From: Burkholderia sp. S171
GTDB lineage: Bacteria; Pseudomonadota; Gammaproteobacteria; Burkholderiales; Burkholderiaceae
Length of the DNA stretch: 64,000 nucleotides
Direction of reading: 5' to 3'
NCBI RefSeq assembly: GCF_009766085.1
Contig: NZ_LMUF01000057.1
Location: 77,714-141,713, forward strand
A program made the position numbers and the translations under genes. The notes under the pieces are model-generated. The model was not told where the DNA came from. It searched no databases and was given only the letters and a program-made list of their open reading frames with translations. Of the stretch, positions 42,246 through 50,717 are shown in pieces; within the stretch, counting starts at the first letter, position 1; every line of letters begins with the position of its first letter.

Positions 42246-44351
42246 TCAGCTTCCGAGTGCCGGGTCAGACATGCTGCTCTTGCCCGTTTCCACGTGTCCT
42301 GCGAGACGCCGCACGAAGGTCGTGTCCGACGCGGCGGTGACGCTCAGGTCGTACCAGCCATACGACGCGCGCAGGTCGAGATAGAGGCTTTCGGTGTCGC
42401 CGCCACGCACCTTGCGCGTGATGACCGTGCCGGGCGTATAGGCGTTCGCTACGCTGAACTGGCAGCTCGTCGTGCCGAGGTTCTTCAGGCGCAATTGCAG
42501 GTTGCCGTTGGCGACGTCATAGCCCTCGGCGACTTCCGGCAGCGCCTGCTTGTCATTCCACCAATGCTGCTGGACCGCGGTGCCGGTAAAGCGGCGCAGG
42601 AAACCGTTTGGACCGTACACGATGAAGTCGTAGGTGTTGGCGGCGGTCAACGGAAGTTGATCCTGCAGGCGTTTGCCGGCTTCGACGGTATAGCAGTTCG
42701 GCGCGGTCTGGCTGTTGGCGGTGTACACGAGGAAGGTTGCGCCGGCGTCGCCGGTGTTGATGAAGTCGAAGGTGACGCCTTTGCCCGTGTTTGTATGTGC
42801 GTGAACAAAGAACTCGTAGGGCAACGCGCGGGCGGGGCGCACGCCGGGCTCCTGTTTCGGCACGGCCTGAACTGCGGGCGGCACCGGCACATAGTCAGGA
42901 TGACGAATCTGTTGCGTCGGGGCATAACCGCTCGTGTCCGGCAACGTCGGAAACGCGGCGTTCGGGTTCTTGAAATTGAACGCGGATGTCAGGTCGCCGC
43001 AGATCGCCCGGCGCCACGGCGTGATATTCGATTCGGTAACGTTTGCCTGCGAACCAAAACGCTTTTCGATAAATTGAATCACCGAGGTATGGTCGAACAG
43101 TTCCGAGCACACGTAACCGCCTTTCGACCAGGGCGAGACAACCAGCATGGGCACCCGTGTTCCAAGCCCGTAGGGACCCGCCTGATAGCTGCTGCTGCCC
43201 GGGAAGATCTCATAGACCGTGCTGACCGTCGATTTGCCGTTCGCAGCCGATGAAGGCGGGAACGGCGGCACGACGTGATCGAAGAAACCATCGTTTTCGT
43301 CGTAGTTGATCAGCAGCACCGTCTTGCTCCACACCTCCGGGTTCGACGTCAGGATCTGCAGCACCTGGTCGACGTACCACGCGCCGTAGTTAGCCGGCCA
43401 GTTCGGATGCTCGGAGAACGCTTCCGGCGCGACGATCCATGAGACTTGCGGCAGCGCGTTGTTCTGCACGTCGCGCTTGAGGATGTCGAAATAACCGTCG
43501 CCGGCTGCCGCGTTCGTGCCGGTGCGCGCCTTGTCATAGAGCGGATTGCCGGGCTGCGCGTTGCGATACTGATTCAGGTAGAGCAGGGCGTTGTCGCCGT
43601 AGTTGCCGATGTACGCGTCGTTGGTCCAGCCCCACGAGCCGTTTGCGTCGAGCCCGGTGCCGATGTCCTGATAGATCTTCCACGAAATGCCCGCGTTCTG
43701 AAGCACTTCCGGGTACGACGACCAGCTGTAACCCACTTCGGCATTGTCGATCACCGGGCCGCCGCCGTTGCCGTCGTTGCCCACCCAGCCGGTCCACATG
43801 TAATAGCGGTTCGGGTCCGTCGATGAGTTGATCGAGCAGTGGTACGCGTCGCAAATGGTGAAGGCGTCGGCAAGCTGATAGTGGAACGGAATGTCCTGGC
43901 GCGTGAGATATGCCATCGTCGTCGTGCCTTTATAAGGCACCCACTGATCGTAACGGCCCTGGTCGTAAGCACCCTTGCCCGAGGTCCAGTCGTGCGGCAG
44001 ATCCTGGATGAACTGATTGCCGAGATCGGGCGCGCTCGGGCGGAACGGCAATACTTCGCCGAGTCCTCCGGCTATCGGCTGGTTGAATACGGGCTGACCA
44101 TTCGGAAGCTGCACGGCGCGGGTATCGCCGAAACCGCGCACGCCCTGGAGCGTGCCGAAGTAATGATCGAAGGAACGGTTTTCCTGCATCAGCACGACGA
44201 TATGTTCAACGTCCTTGATGCTGCCGTGCTGATTATTGGCGGGTATCGCGAGCGCATTGCGAATACCCGCCGGCACGATACCTAGTGCTGTGGCGGAACC
44301 GGCTGCCTGTGCGGCGGCCCTGAGAAAGTCACGTCGGCTTTTTAAGTTCAT
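42246..44351 (-). CDS. Phosphocholine-specific phospholipase C
   Basis: A 701-aa secreted phosphoesterase of the PlcN/PlcH type. The N-terminal twin-arginine signal (LKSRRDFLRAAAQAAG) implies Tat export of the folded protein. The catalytic domain has VVLMQENRSFDHYFG, DPNRYYMWTGW, VLLINYDENDGFFDH and GLGTRVPMLVVSPWS. Two C-terminal DUF756 beta domains follow (about 500-600 and 605-690). It hydrolyses phosphatidylcholine or sphingomyelin-like lipids, releasing phosphocholine for phosphate scavenging. No plcR-like or chaperone gene is adjacent. Confidence 0.95.
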   Translation of the reverse strand: MNLKSRRDFLRAAAQAAGSATALGIVPAGIRNALAIPANNQHGSIKDVEHIVVLMQENRSFDHYFGTLQGVRGFGDTRAVQLPNGQPVFNQPIAGGLGEVLPFRPSAPDLGNQFIQDLPHDWTSGKGAYDQGRYDQWVPYKGTTTMAYLTRQDIPFHYQLADAFTICDAYHCSINSSTDPNRYYMWTGWVGNDGNGGGPVIDNAEVGYSWSSYPEVLQNAGISWKIYQDIGTGLDANGSWGWTNDAYIGNYGDNALLYLNQYRNAQPGNPLYDKARTGTNAAAGDGYFDILKRDVQNNALPQVSWIVAPEAFSEHPNWPANYGAWYVDQVLQILTSNPEVWSKTVLLINYDENDGFFDHVVPPFPPSSAANGKSTVSTVYEIFPGSSSYQAGPYGLGTRVPMLVVSPWSKGGYVCSELFDHTSVIQFIEKRFGSQANVTESNITPWRRAICGDLTSAFNFKNPNAAFPTLPDTSGYAPTQQIRHPDYVPVPPAVQAVPKQEPGVRPARALPYEFFVHAHTNTGKGVTFDFINTGDAGATFLVYTANSQTAPNCYTVEAGKRLQDQLPLTAANTYDFIVYGPNGFLRRFTGTAVQQHWWNDKQALPEVAEGYDVANGNLQLRLKNLGTTSCQFSVANAYTPGTVITRKVRGGDTESLYLDLRASYGWYDLSVTAASDTTFVRRLAGHVETGKSSMSDPALGS

Positions 44352-44418
44352 GGGTCTCTGTCGGTCGTGGGGGGAAAGCTTGATCGGGCTCGCCGGTCTC
44401 TTTCGTTTCGCTTGTGTG

Positions 44419-44772
44419 TTACTCGGCCTCGTGGATAACCGGGGGCAACAAGGGATCGGAAGCGGCGGCGGGCGGGGTGGCTTGGGTAAGGCTGGACGTC
44501 GCTGTTGCCGGCTGGGTTTGCTGCAGGGCCCAGCGTTCTATGTCCGACGATCCCGGTAAAGCGGGTGCATCGGCTTGCTGAATGGAAGAAGCGGGTGAAG
44601 ACGAAGAAACGGAGGACGGCTCCGGCGTGGATGCCGCGGGTTGATCGTGGTCACCGCATGCGGCGAGCATCGTGCACACGAGCACGGCGCCGCACAGCCA
44701 GTCGAGGCTAAGTAATCTGCTGAGCACAAGCGTCCTCTGGACGGTCTGCGTGTTGGTTCGACGAGGCGCCAT
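44419..44772 (-). CDS. Predicted small lipoprotein
   Basis: Starting at the ATG at 44772 (MAPRRTNTQTVQRTLVLSRL) the product is 117 aa; an upstream in-frame start at 44802 is also open. A hydrophobic segment (WLCGAVLVCTMLAAC) ends in a lipobox, LAAC, so it should be processed by signal peptidase II. The mature part is Ser/Pro/Thr/Ala-rich and looks disordered. It lies 67 bases upstream of the phospholipase C gene on the same strand and could be co-transcribed. Family unknown. Confidence 0.6.
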   Translation of the reverse strand: MAPRRTNTQTVQRTLVLSRLLSLDWLCGAVLVCTMLAACGDHDQPAASTPEPSSVSSSSPASSIQQADAPALPGSSDIERWALQQTQPATATSSLTQATPPAAASDPLLPPVIHEAE

Positions 44773-44802
44773 GCGCATGCAGATGGCGTCGGGAAAGAGC
44801 AA

Positions 44803-45230
44803 GCCAGAGGATAGAAATTACACGTGTAGGAATTATTAAATAATAGAAATAATGTCCTTATCGTAATTAAACCGTAATTAATATGTTTGATTAAAGTAGG
44901 AAATATTAGTCAATGAGAGAGAGGGTAAATCGCCGGCCAAACGGGATTTACTGATCGTGAGGACACCGACCAAGGTTTGTCCAAGTCACCGCGACCCAAA
45001 AGCACAGGGTTGTGAAAAATTCGTTAAAGCTTACGATTTACATGCCGTAAAGATGTGGGCAGCGGCAGCTAAGCGAGTGCCACTGGCTGTCATCCGAAAT
45101 CCCGCAACGGCGACTCCTGCGTGTTCGACGGGGAACGCTGGCAGGACCATAACAACATTGTTGCGGTCCGGTCGCGCCAGAATTAGTCATCTAAAACGCA
45201 TCTGGCCGACCGGACGACACAGGAGACACG
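44803..45230. other. AT-rich intergenic region with palindromes
   Basis: About 430 bases. The stretch 44815-44925 is markedly AT-rich compared with the window and includes a palindrome (TACACGTGTA, 44820-44829), an inverted AATTATTAAATAATA patch and repeated GTAATTAA words. Nearer the next gene, 45144-45148 pairs with 45165-45169 and 45153-45156 with 45160-45163, forming a hairpin. No convincing gene is present. Confidence 0.6.
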
Positions 45231-45668
45231 ATGTTCACCGATACGGCGCAGCGGGTCTTGCAACTCAGCGACTATGCGGTGCGCCTTGGCGCCGCGCGTG
45301 ACTGGAGCTACGCGCTCGCACGTGAAGTCGAGAAGTCACAAGCCACGCTGAACGGGGTGGCCCAGGATCCTGCAAGCGATGCCGCCCTTTGCCGCTATGC
45401 GGCCGACGCCCTTGAATCCCTGTGCGAGAACCTGGTGCGGCTGTGCGCGCTGACCGACCAGGCGTCGGCCAATGCCGAAGCGCTCGCGGCTTTGCCCCTG
45501 AAATTTTTCTCCGATAACGAAGGCGCCGCTGAGGACCTCGAAGCCGCGGTCCTGTCGCTGGCCGAAGCAACGTCGACCGCTGAAGCCCAGCTTGCCGAGC
45601 TTGCGCAAGTCGTGGCGGAAGCGTGTGGCGCCGTCAACGAAATGCGGCGGCCCGCGCAAATCGGGTAA
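45231..45668 (+). CDS. Hypothetical helical protein
   Basis: A 145-aa protein, not recognised. AGGAG lies five bases before the ATG. It is Ala/Leu/Glu-rich and predicted helical throughout (AVRLGAARDWSYALAREVEK, AAEDLEAAVLSLAEATSTAE, AQLAELAQVVAEACGAVNEM), with no signal peptide or membrane segment. It precedes the FUSC gene by 200 bases on the same strand and follows the AT-rich region, which probably holds its promoter. Confidence 0.7.
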   Translation: MFTDTAQRVLQLSDYAVRLGAARDWSYALAREVEKSQATLNGVAQDPASDAALCRYAADALESLCENLVRLCALTDQASANAEALAALPLKFFSDNEGAAEDLEAAVLSLAEATSTAEAQLAELAQVVAEACGAVNEMRRPAQIG

Positions 45669-45875
45669 ACCCCGTCCAGGAATTTTGACACGGTAATATG
45701 CGGGTATACGTGAAGCGGCAATACGCTTCGCGTGCGTCTCATGCAGTGCTTTGGTCCGGCGATCCCGGTCGAACGTTTTGCCTGACGCACCAAACAGGAG
45801 GGTTCGCCGCGAGGCGGACTCGTCGTATCGGAACTGGCCACAAGCCGCTACCGACACTTGTCCCGGGTATTACAC

Positions 45876-47705
45876 ATGTCCATTGCAGCATCCCTATGCT
45901 TCCTCGCGCAAGGTTTGCGCCGCGCGCGCGACCACCGGTCCTCAACCCGTGGCGCTGTCTCTCCTCCCTCTCGTCTGCTTACCCGCCTGCTCGGCTCCGA
46001 TCCAGGCCTTCTGCGTTTTCACACCGCGCTTCGCAGTGCGATTGCCTGCGTGCTCACGGGCGTAATCACGATCGGCTGGACCGTTCACACCCATTTACCG
46101 CCGACCCTTGCCGCGTTCGCGTTGCTGTTCGCGATGGTCGCGCCGCTGTTTCTTCGCGATGCCACGCCGCGTGGCTGGTTCCGGTCACTTGCTGTTATCT
46201 ATGGCGCGGGTTCCGCGAGCCTGATCGCGGCGAGCGCGCTCGCGGCCTGGCCGCTCGTGGCGGACGCGGCATTCCTCGCGGTGCTGTTCGCGGCGATGCT
46301 GGTTCAGGCATGCGGTCCGCGAGCGCTTGGCGGCGCGATGACGGCAGTTGTTTCGTTCTACCTAGGACTGTATCTCCATCCGACGTTCGCGCATGTGTTC
46401 GCGATGCTCGGGTTGTCGGTGATCGCCCTTGCTTGCGTGGCGTTCACCGGTCGCGTGCTGGTGCCGACCCGGCCCGAGGCTACGTTGCGTCGCGCGCTGA
46501 CTGCGGTGATGCAGCGTGCCACGACCGTGCTTGCCGATCGTCGCGCTGATGAGCCCGGCGCGATGCGTCATTTGTCGCTGTTAAACGAAGCGGCGCTCGC
46601 GGTAGAAGAGCAGCTTGGCCTGCTCGATCTCACGGGCGCACAGCGACTGCGGGCGTGCCTGATCGATGTCGAGGTTGCGGCGGCCCAGCATGCGGTGGAT
46701 GCCAGCCGGCTTGATCGAAGCGATGTTCGTTTGCGGGTTGCCCTTCGGCGTTTGTCGCGTGCAGGCCGTGACGCGGTGGCGTCGACCGCACGCGCAGCGA
46801 AGGCAGGCGTGAAGCGGCCAGCTGGCGCGGTGCTCGTTTGGCGCGATGCGCTTTCCTGGCTGCCTGCCTGCCGCGCGACGACGGCCGCGTTGATCGCCAT
46901 GTTGATCGGTCATTCGGTGTCGCCTGAGCGATGGTTCTGGGCCGTCATTACGACCTTTGTGGTGTTCCTCGGAACGCGTTCGCGCGGCGATACGATCCGC
47001 AAGACCGGCGAGCGCGTGCTGGGTACGCTTGCGGGCGTGGCCGTCAGTGCAGCGCTCGTGAGCGCGTTTCACGGCTCTCCCTGGCTGCTGGTTGCCGCGA
47101 TGGCCGCGTGCGTGTTCGGCTGGGCGTACTTCATCCTGACCTCGTATGGGCAGGGCGTGTTTTTCATCACCGTGCTGGTCGGGCTGGTCTATGGCGAGTT
47201 GGGTTTTGCTATTGGACCGCTGATCGAGATGCGCGTGGAGGAAGTGTTCGTTGGCTGCATTGTGTCGATAGCCGTAGCGGTATCGATGATGCCGTTGCGC
47301 ACGTCGCATCACGTTGATGTCAAGGTGACCGGTGTGCTTGATGCCCTCGAGGAGGTCTTGCGGGTTTGCACTACGCGTGGCGATGGGTCTGGGTCTCATC
47401 CGATTACCGCCATGCGCGTGCTTGACCGGCGTTGGCATGAGTTACGTGTCGCATTGAGGCCGCTGCAAACGCAGCGGGTGTTTGCATGGAACACGCGGAT
47501 GGAACTTGCAGTCGGGCCGTTGTTTGCGTGCGTTCAGGCCGCGCGTGAACTGGCGTGGGAGATGGCACGCGGGACGGCCGTTGCTGCGACTGATGAAGCC
47601 CGTGCGCGCCTTGCAGGTGCGTTGGCGTTGTTTGCGGCGCGGTCCGGGCGGGATACAAGGGACGCGGACGCACCGGTTGCGCGGGAGCTGGTTGCTGCGC
47701 GGTAG
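45876..47705 (+). CDS. FUSC family membrane protein (YccS/AaeB-like exporter)
   Basis: A 609-aa membrane protein from the ATG at 45876; a TTG at 45858 is also in frame and neither has a strong SD. It has two blocks of about six hydrophobic helices (from LRSAIACVLTGVITIGWTVH and from ACRATTAALIAMLIGHSVSP). A cytoplasmic domain lies between the blocks and another at the C-terminus. RSRGDTIRKTGERVLGTLAG is the FUSC signature region. Relatives export aromatic carboxylic acids or fusaric acid. No membrane-fusion partner gene is adjacent. Confidence 0.87.
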   Translation: MSIAASLCFLAQGLRRARDHRSSTRGAVSPPSRLLTRLLGSDPGLLRFHTALRSAIACVLTGVITIGWTVHTHLPPTLAAFALLFAMVAPLFLRDATPRGWFRSLAVIYGAGSASLIAASALAAWPLVADAAFLAVLFAAMLVQACGPRALGGAMTAVVSFYLGLYLHPTFAHVFAMLGLSVIALACVAFTGRVLVPTRPEATLRRALTAVMQRATTVLADRRADEPGAMRHLSLLNEAALAVEEQLGLLDLTGAQRLRACLIDVEVAAAQHAVDASRLDRSDVRLRVALRRLSRAGRDAVASTARAAKAGVKRPAGAVLVWRDALSWLPACRATTAALIAMLIGHSVSPERWFWAVITTFVVFLGTRSRGDTIRKTGERVLGTLAGVAVSAALVSAFHGSPWLLVAAMAACVFGWAYFILTSYGQGVFFITVLVGLVYGELGFAIGPLIEMRVEEVFVGCIVSIAVAVSMMPLRTSHHVDVKVTGVLDALEEVLRVCTTRGDGSGSHPITAMRVLDRRWHELRVALRPLQTQRVFAWNTRMELAVGPLFACVQAARELAWEMARGTAVAATDEARARLAGALALFAARSGRDTRDADAPVARELVAAR

Positions 47706-47742
47706 GGGTGGTTTTGGGGGTAGGTTTGAGGGGTAGCGGTCA

Positions 47743-48016
47743 GGGTCAATGCCGGGTTGCTGCTTTCGGGGTTAGTGGTCTGCGAGAGTCGGATTTTCTC
47801 TTTATCACTGTTAGCCACTGTGCGTGGCGGCACGTCATTTCTTTGTCCAAAGCGACAAAGAAACGAAGCAAAGAAAACGCTTTTAACCGCACTATCCTAA
47901 GTGTCCACAGCGTGCAGTTTTCATTCATAGGTGCCCCAAAAGCACGGTGCTCGCCAGAGCACCGGATGTGTGAAACCCTCCTTCTCCGAACACAGGTTCT
48001 GACACGCTTCGCCACC
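47743..48016 (+). repeat. Dispersed ~275-bp repeat, copy A
   Basis: Copy A shares nearly its whole length with the inverted copy B (48342-48617), and its first ~130 bases with copy C (63869 to the window end). Conserved internal parts include a perfect 10-bp hairpin (47838-47847 with 47854-47863), a GTGCTCGCCAGAGCAC-like palindrome and the GTGTCCACAGCGTGCAG segment. It starts 38 bases after the FUSC stop in the same orientation. Short frames in it look like annotation artefacts. Confidence 0.93.
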
Positions 48017-48341
48017 AGTGATTGAACCTGCCCAAGGAGCACCCCGCGCTATCCGCGTGAACCACCCTCCGAATATGAAGGGTCGTCGACTACGCAGCCA
48101 ACCCGCTAAGTAACAAAGCCCCAAAATACCTAAGGCCGTTACGGCCGGAAATAAACTGATACACCGCATAACTAACTAAACAAAAAACCGATTTATAAAT
48201 ACACGCCAAGCTATAACGGATCAAGCCGTAATCCACTCATATGATCGCACCGACCAACAGCTAACCCACGAAGACCCGCAGCGGCAAATACGCATGAAGT
48301 CGTGCGGGTTCCATGGCACTTGTTCTTGCCCGAGAGCACGG
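48017..48341. other. Spacer between inverted repeat copies A and B
   Basis: About 325 bases, more AT-rich than its surroundings between 48100 and 48250. It includes a small hairpin (48134-48138 with 48142-48146). An open frame at 47921-48169 on the minus strand overlaps copy A and lacks an SD. No gene is called. Confidence 0.5.
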
Positions 48342-48617
48342 GTGGCGAAGCGTGTCTATGTCAGGATTCGCGAGAAGGAGGGGTTCAAACATCGGTGGTT
48401 CTGGCGAGCACCGTGCTTTTGGGGCACCTATGAACAGAAACTGCACGCTGTGGACACTTAGGGTAGCGTGGTTTGAAAGCGCTTTCTTTGCTTCGTTTCT
48501 TTGTCGCTTTGGACAAAGAAATGACGCGCTGCCACGCGCAGTGGCTAACAGTGATAAAGAGAAAATCCGACTCTCGCAGACCACTAACACCGAAAGCACC
48601 AACCCGGCATAGACCCC
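48342..48617 (-). repeat. Dispersed ~275-bp repeat, copy B (inverted)
   Basis: Same element as copy A on the opposite strand; its 5' end is at 48617 and its 3' end at 48342. The hairpin is at 48496-48505 with 48512-48521. Differences from copy A are scattered substitutions and short indels. It starts 65 bases past the stop of the minus-strand gene at 48683-48898, in the sense orientation. Confidence 0.93.
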
Positions 48618-48636
48618 GACTCCCGACCCCTAACCC
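48614..48636 (-). other. Candidate G-quadruplex motif at head of repeat copy B
   Basis: On the minus strand four G-runs of 4, 4, 3 and 4 bases are separated by loops of 3, 2 and 4 bases, meeting the usual four-run rule for an intramolecular G-quadruplex. It lies between the stop of the 48683 gene and the repeat body. Confidence 0.6.
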
Positions 48637-48682
48637 CAGAACCAGGCCCCCATCCACCCCCGAGTGCGAACGAAAGCCAATG

Positions 48683-48898
48683 TCAGGCGCGTGGCAACCG
48701 CCGATTATCGATCCACATGCGAGCCCAGCGCGCGGCATAAGCAATGGCGAGATCGGATTCGAAGAAGTAGTCCAGCGCGTCGAATACATAAGCGCGCTTT
48801 TGCAGCGACGCTTCGTCCTGAATCACGAGATTAGCGGCGAACAATCCGCTGGGTAGCGCTTGAGCCGCGGGAGCGACTTCATAACCCTTATAATGCAT
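48683..48898 (-). CDS. Small hypothetical protein
   Basis: A 71-aa protein starting MHYKGYEVAPAAQALPSGLF, with GAGG ten bases upstream of the ATG. The first half looks like a small beta sheet (GYEV, SGLFAANLVIQDE) and the second half is helical (YVFDALDYFFESDLAIAYAA). It resembles short conserved Burkholderia proteins, but I cannot name a function. Repeat copy B lies immediately downstream, and a divergent small frame starts 29 bases upstream. Confidence 0.65.
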   Translation of the reverse strand: MHYKGYEVAPAAQALPSGLFAANLVIQDEASLQKRAYVFDALDYFFESDLAIAYAARWARMWIDNRRLPRA

Positions 48899-48926
48899 GC
48901 TTGTTTTACCTCAGGTACACAATGCA

Positions 48927-49061
48927 ATGGAATGCATATGTCCCAGATTAACCAGCCTCGAAGAACAGTGGAAACAAGCATTTGGCAAAAGCAAACCCAT
49001 TGGCATCAGCGATTGGAAAGAAGAAAACGTTGCGAAGCATGTGCATGAGAGACGCGTTTGA
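48927..49061 (+). CDS. Possible 44-codon small ORF abutting ssuB
   Basis: The ATG at 48927 opens a 44-codon frame (MECICPRLTSLEEQWKQAFG, then ISDWKEENVAKHVHERRV) that stops at 49059-49061. This is directly against the last base of the convergent ssuB frame at 49062. No clear SD is present. The protein is charged and helical. It could be a real small protein, or the 3' remnant of an older gene. Confidence 0.35.
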   Translation: MECICPRLTSLEEQWKQAFGKSKPIGISDWKEENVAKHVHERRV

Positions 49062-49850
49062 TCAGGCTGCGGCCTCGTCCTGCGGCACGCTGAAGTCAGC
49101 CAGTATTTCGTCGCGCAAGCGTACGAACGCGACGTCGCTACGGCTGCGCGGCCGAGGCAGGTCGACTTTCACCACCTTGCCAATGCGCCCCGGCCGCGCC
49201 TGCATGACGACCACGCGGTCCGCGAGAAACACGGCTTCATCAACGTCATGGGTGACCAGGATCATCGTGATCCGCTCATGCTCCCAGATGCGTCGCAACT
49301 CGTTTTGCAGACGGCTACGCGTAAGTGCATCGAGCGCGCCGAAGGGCTCGTCGAGCAACAAAAGCTTCGGCCGGTTGACGAGTCCGCGGGCGATCGCCAC
49401 GCGTTGCGCCATGCCGCCCGATAGCTGATGCGGATGATGCCCTTCATAACCCTTCAGGCCGACCAGCGCGATATGCTCGGCGACCGCACGGCGTTTCTCT
49501 TCTTTGCTACGCCCTGAATTCTTCAGCGCAACCGCAATGTTCTGCTCGACGTTGAGCCACGGAAACAGCCGGTGATCCTGGAACACGATACCGCGCGCAA
49601 GATCGGTGGTGCGAACCCGCTCGCCGCTGAATTCGATGTCGCCGTCGAACTGATCGTCGAGCCCCGCAATCAGGCGCAGCAGCGTGGACTTGCCGCAACC
49701 GCTCGCGCCCACGATAGCCACGAACTCGCCGCTCTTCACCGACAGGTCGATGCGATCGAGCACGGGCACTGCGTGGTCGTCGCCGGCGAAACGCTTGGAG
49801 ACGTGATGCAGGTTGAGATCACTTGTTCGGGTACTGGAGACGGTCGCCAT
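49062..49850 (-). CDS. ssuB: Aliphatic sulfonate ABC transporter ATP-binding protein
   Basis: A 262-aa ABC ATPase of the SsuB/TauB family. Walker A is VGASGCGKSTLLRLIAGLD, the Q-loop is GIVFQDHRLFPWL, the signature is LSGGMAQRVAIARGL, Walker B is LLLLDEPFGALDALTR and the H-loop is LVTHDVDEAVFLADRV. It ends a minus-strand operon (TauD-like, binding protein, permease, permease, ATPase) and powers import of sulfonates or taurine. It lies 39 bases from the permease gene. Confidence 0.93.
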   Translation of the reverse strand: MATVSSTRTSDLNLHHVSKRFAGDDHAVPVLDRIDLSVKSGEFVAIVGASGCGKSTLLRLIAGLDDQFDGDIEFSGERVRTTDLARGIVFQDHRLFPWLNVEQNIAVALKNSGRSKEEKRRAVAEHIALVGLKGYEGHHPHQLSGGMAQRVAIARGLVNRPKLLLLDEPFGALDALTRSRLQNELRRIWEHERITMILVTHDVDEAVFLADRVVVMQARPGRIGKVVKVDLPRPRSRSDVAFVRLRDEILADFSVPQDEAAA

Positions 49851-49889
49851 GATGATATGGACTCTTTATGAAATGGGGGAAATGTGCAA

Positions 49890-50705
49890 TCAAGCAGCCG
49901 GATCACGGAACCAGCGTTGCTGGATGGCGCGGGCTACCGCATTCAACGCCCATCCGGTGATGCCGATCACGATCACACCGAACGCCACGAGATCCATGCG
50001 GAACTGTTCGCTGCCGTCGACCAGCGTATTGCCGATGCCGCTACCCGCGACCAGCAAATACTCCGCACCGAGCGTCGCAAGCCACGAATAAATGAGCGCG
50101 AGATAGATGCCGGTGAAGATGGACGGCAATGCAGCGGGCAGAACGACCTGTCTGACAGTCTGTAACTTGCTGTATCGGAACACGCGGGCGACATCGAGCA
50201 GCGCAGGGGAGACCGCGCGGATGCCGTCGCTTGTATGCGCGACCACCGGCACCAGCGCGGCGAGCGAGAGAAACACGACTTTCGCGACATCGCCGAGACC
50301 GAACCATACGGAGATCAGCGGTATCCAGGCAAACAAGGAGACCTGCTTGAACGCATTAAAGCTGGGACCGATCAGCCGGTTGGCGAAGGGCGATACACCG
50401 AGCAACGCGCCCAGCACGAGCCCAAGGCTTGCGCCAAGCGTAAAGCCCGTCAGTTCGCGTGCAAGCGATGCCGAGAGCGCACGCCACAGGGCACCGGTTC
50501 GCGCCTGATCGATAGCCGTATGCAACACCTGCGCAGGCGAGGTCATCATGCCGTGCCCGGCGACCACATGGCGTGAGACAAACCACCAGGCGAATAGGGC
50601 GACAGCCGGAATGACCCAGCCGCGCCAGCGTCCGGCCTTGCCCGGTTCGCCCGAAGCGGCGATGGCCCCGGAGCCGGTTTCAAGTTCGAGAGACGGCGTG
50701 GACAT
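49890..50705 (-). CDS. Sulfonate/taurine-type ABC transporter permease (second permease)
   Basis: A 271-aa inner-membrane permease of the SsuC/TauC (BPD) type with about six helices. The EAA-like loop is near LLDVARVFRYSKLQTVRQVV, followed by PAALPSIFTGIYLALIYSWL. Twelve bases separate it from the other permease gene. Two different permeases with one ATPase suggest a heterodimeric channel, or a recent duplication of ssuC. The start at 50705 (MSTPSLELETGSG) is reasonable. Confidence 0.9.
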   Translation of the reverse strand: MSTPSLELETGSGAIAASGEPGKAGRWRGWVIPAVALFAWWFVSRHVVAGHGMMTSPAQVLHTAIDQARTGALWRALSASLARELTGFTLGASLGLVLGALLGVSPFANRLIGPSFNAFKQVSLFAWIPLISVWFGLGDVAKVVFLSLAALVPVVAHTSDGIRAVSPALLDVARVFRYSKLQTVRQVVLPAALPSIFTGIYLALIYSWLATLGAEYLLVAGSGIGNTLVDGSEQFRMDLVAFGVIVIGITGWALNAVARAIQQRWFRDPAA

Positions 50706-50717
50706 GTCGATACTCCT

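Noticed and set aside
47921..48169. 82-codon minus-strand frame in the repeat region
   Set aside because: It overlaps repeat copy A and the spacer, has no SD and is likely an annotation artefact of the repeat.
48261..48602. Open frames inside repeat copies A and B that give similar peptides
   Set aside because: The similarity comes from the repeat itself. Frames differ between copies by indels and none has a start signal.
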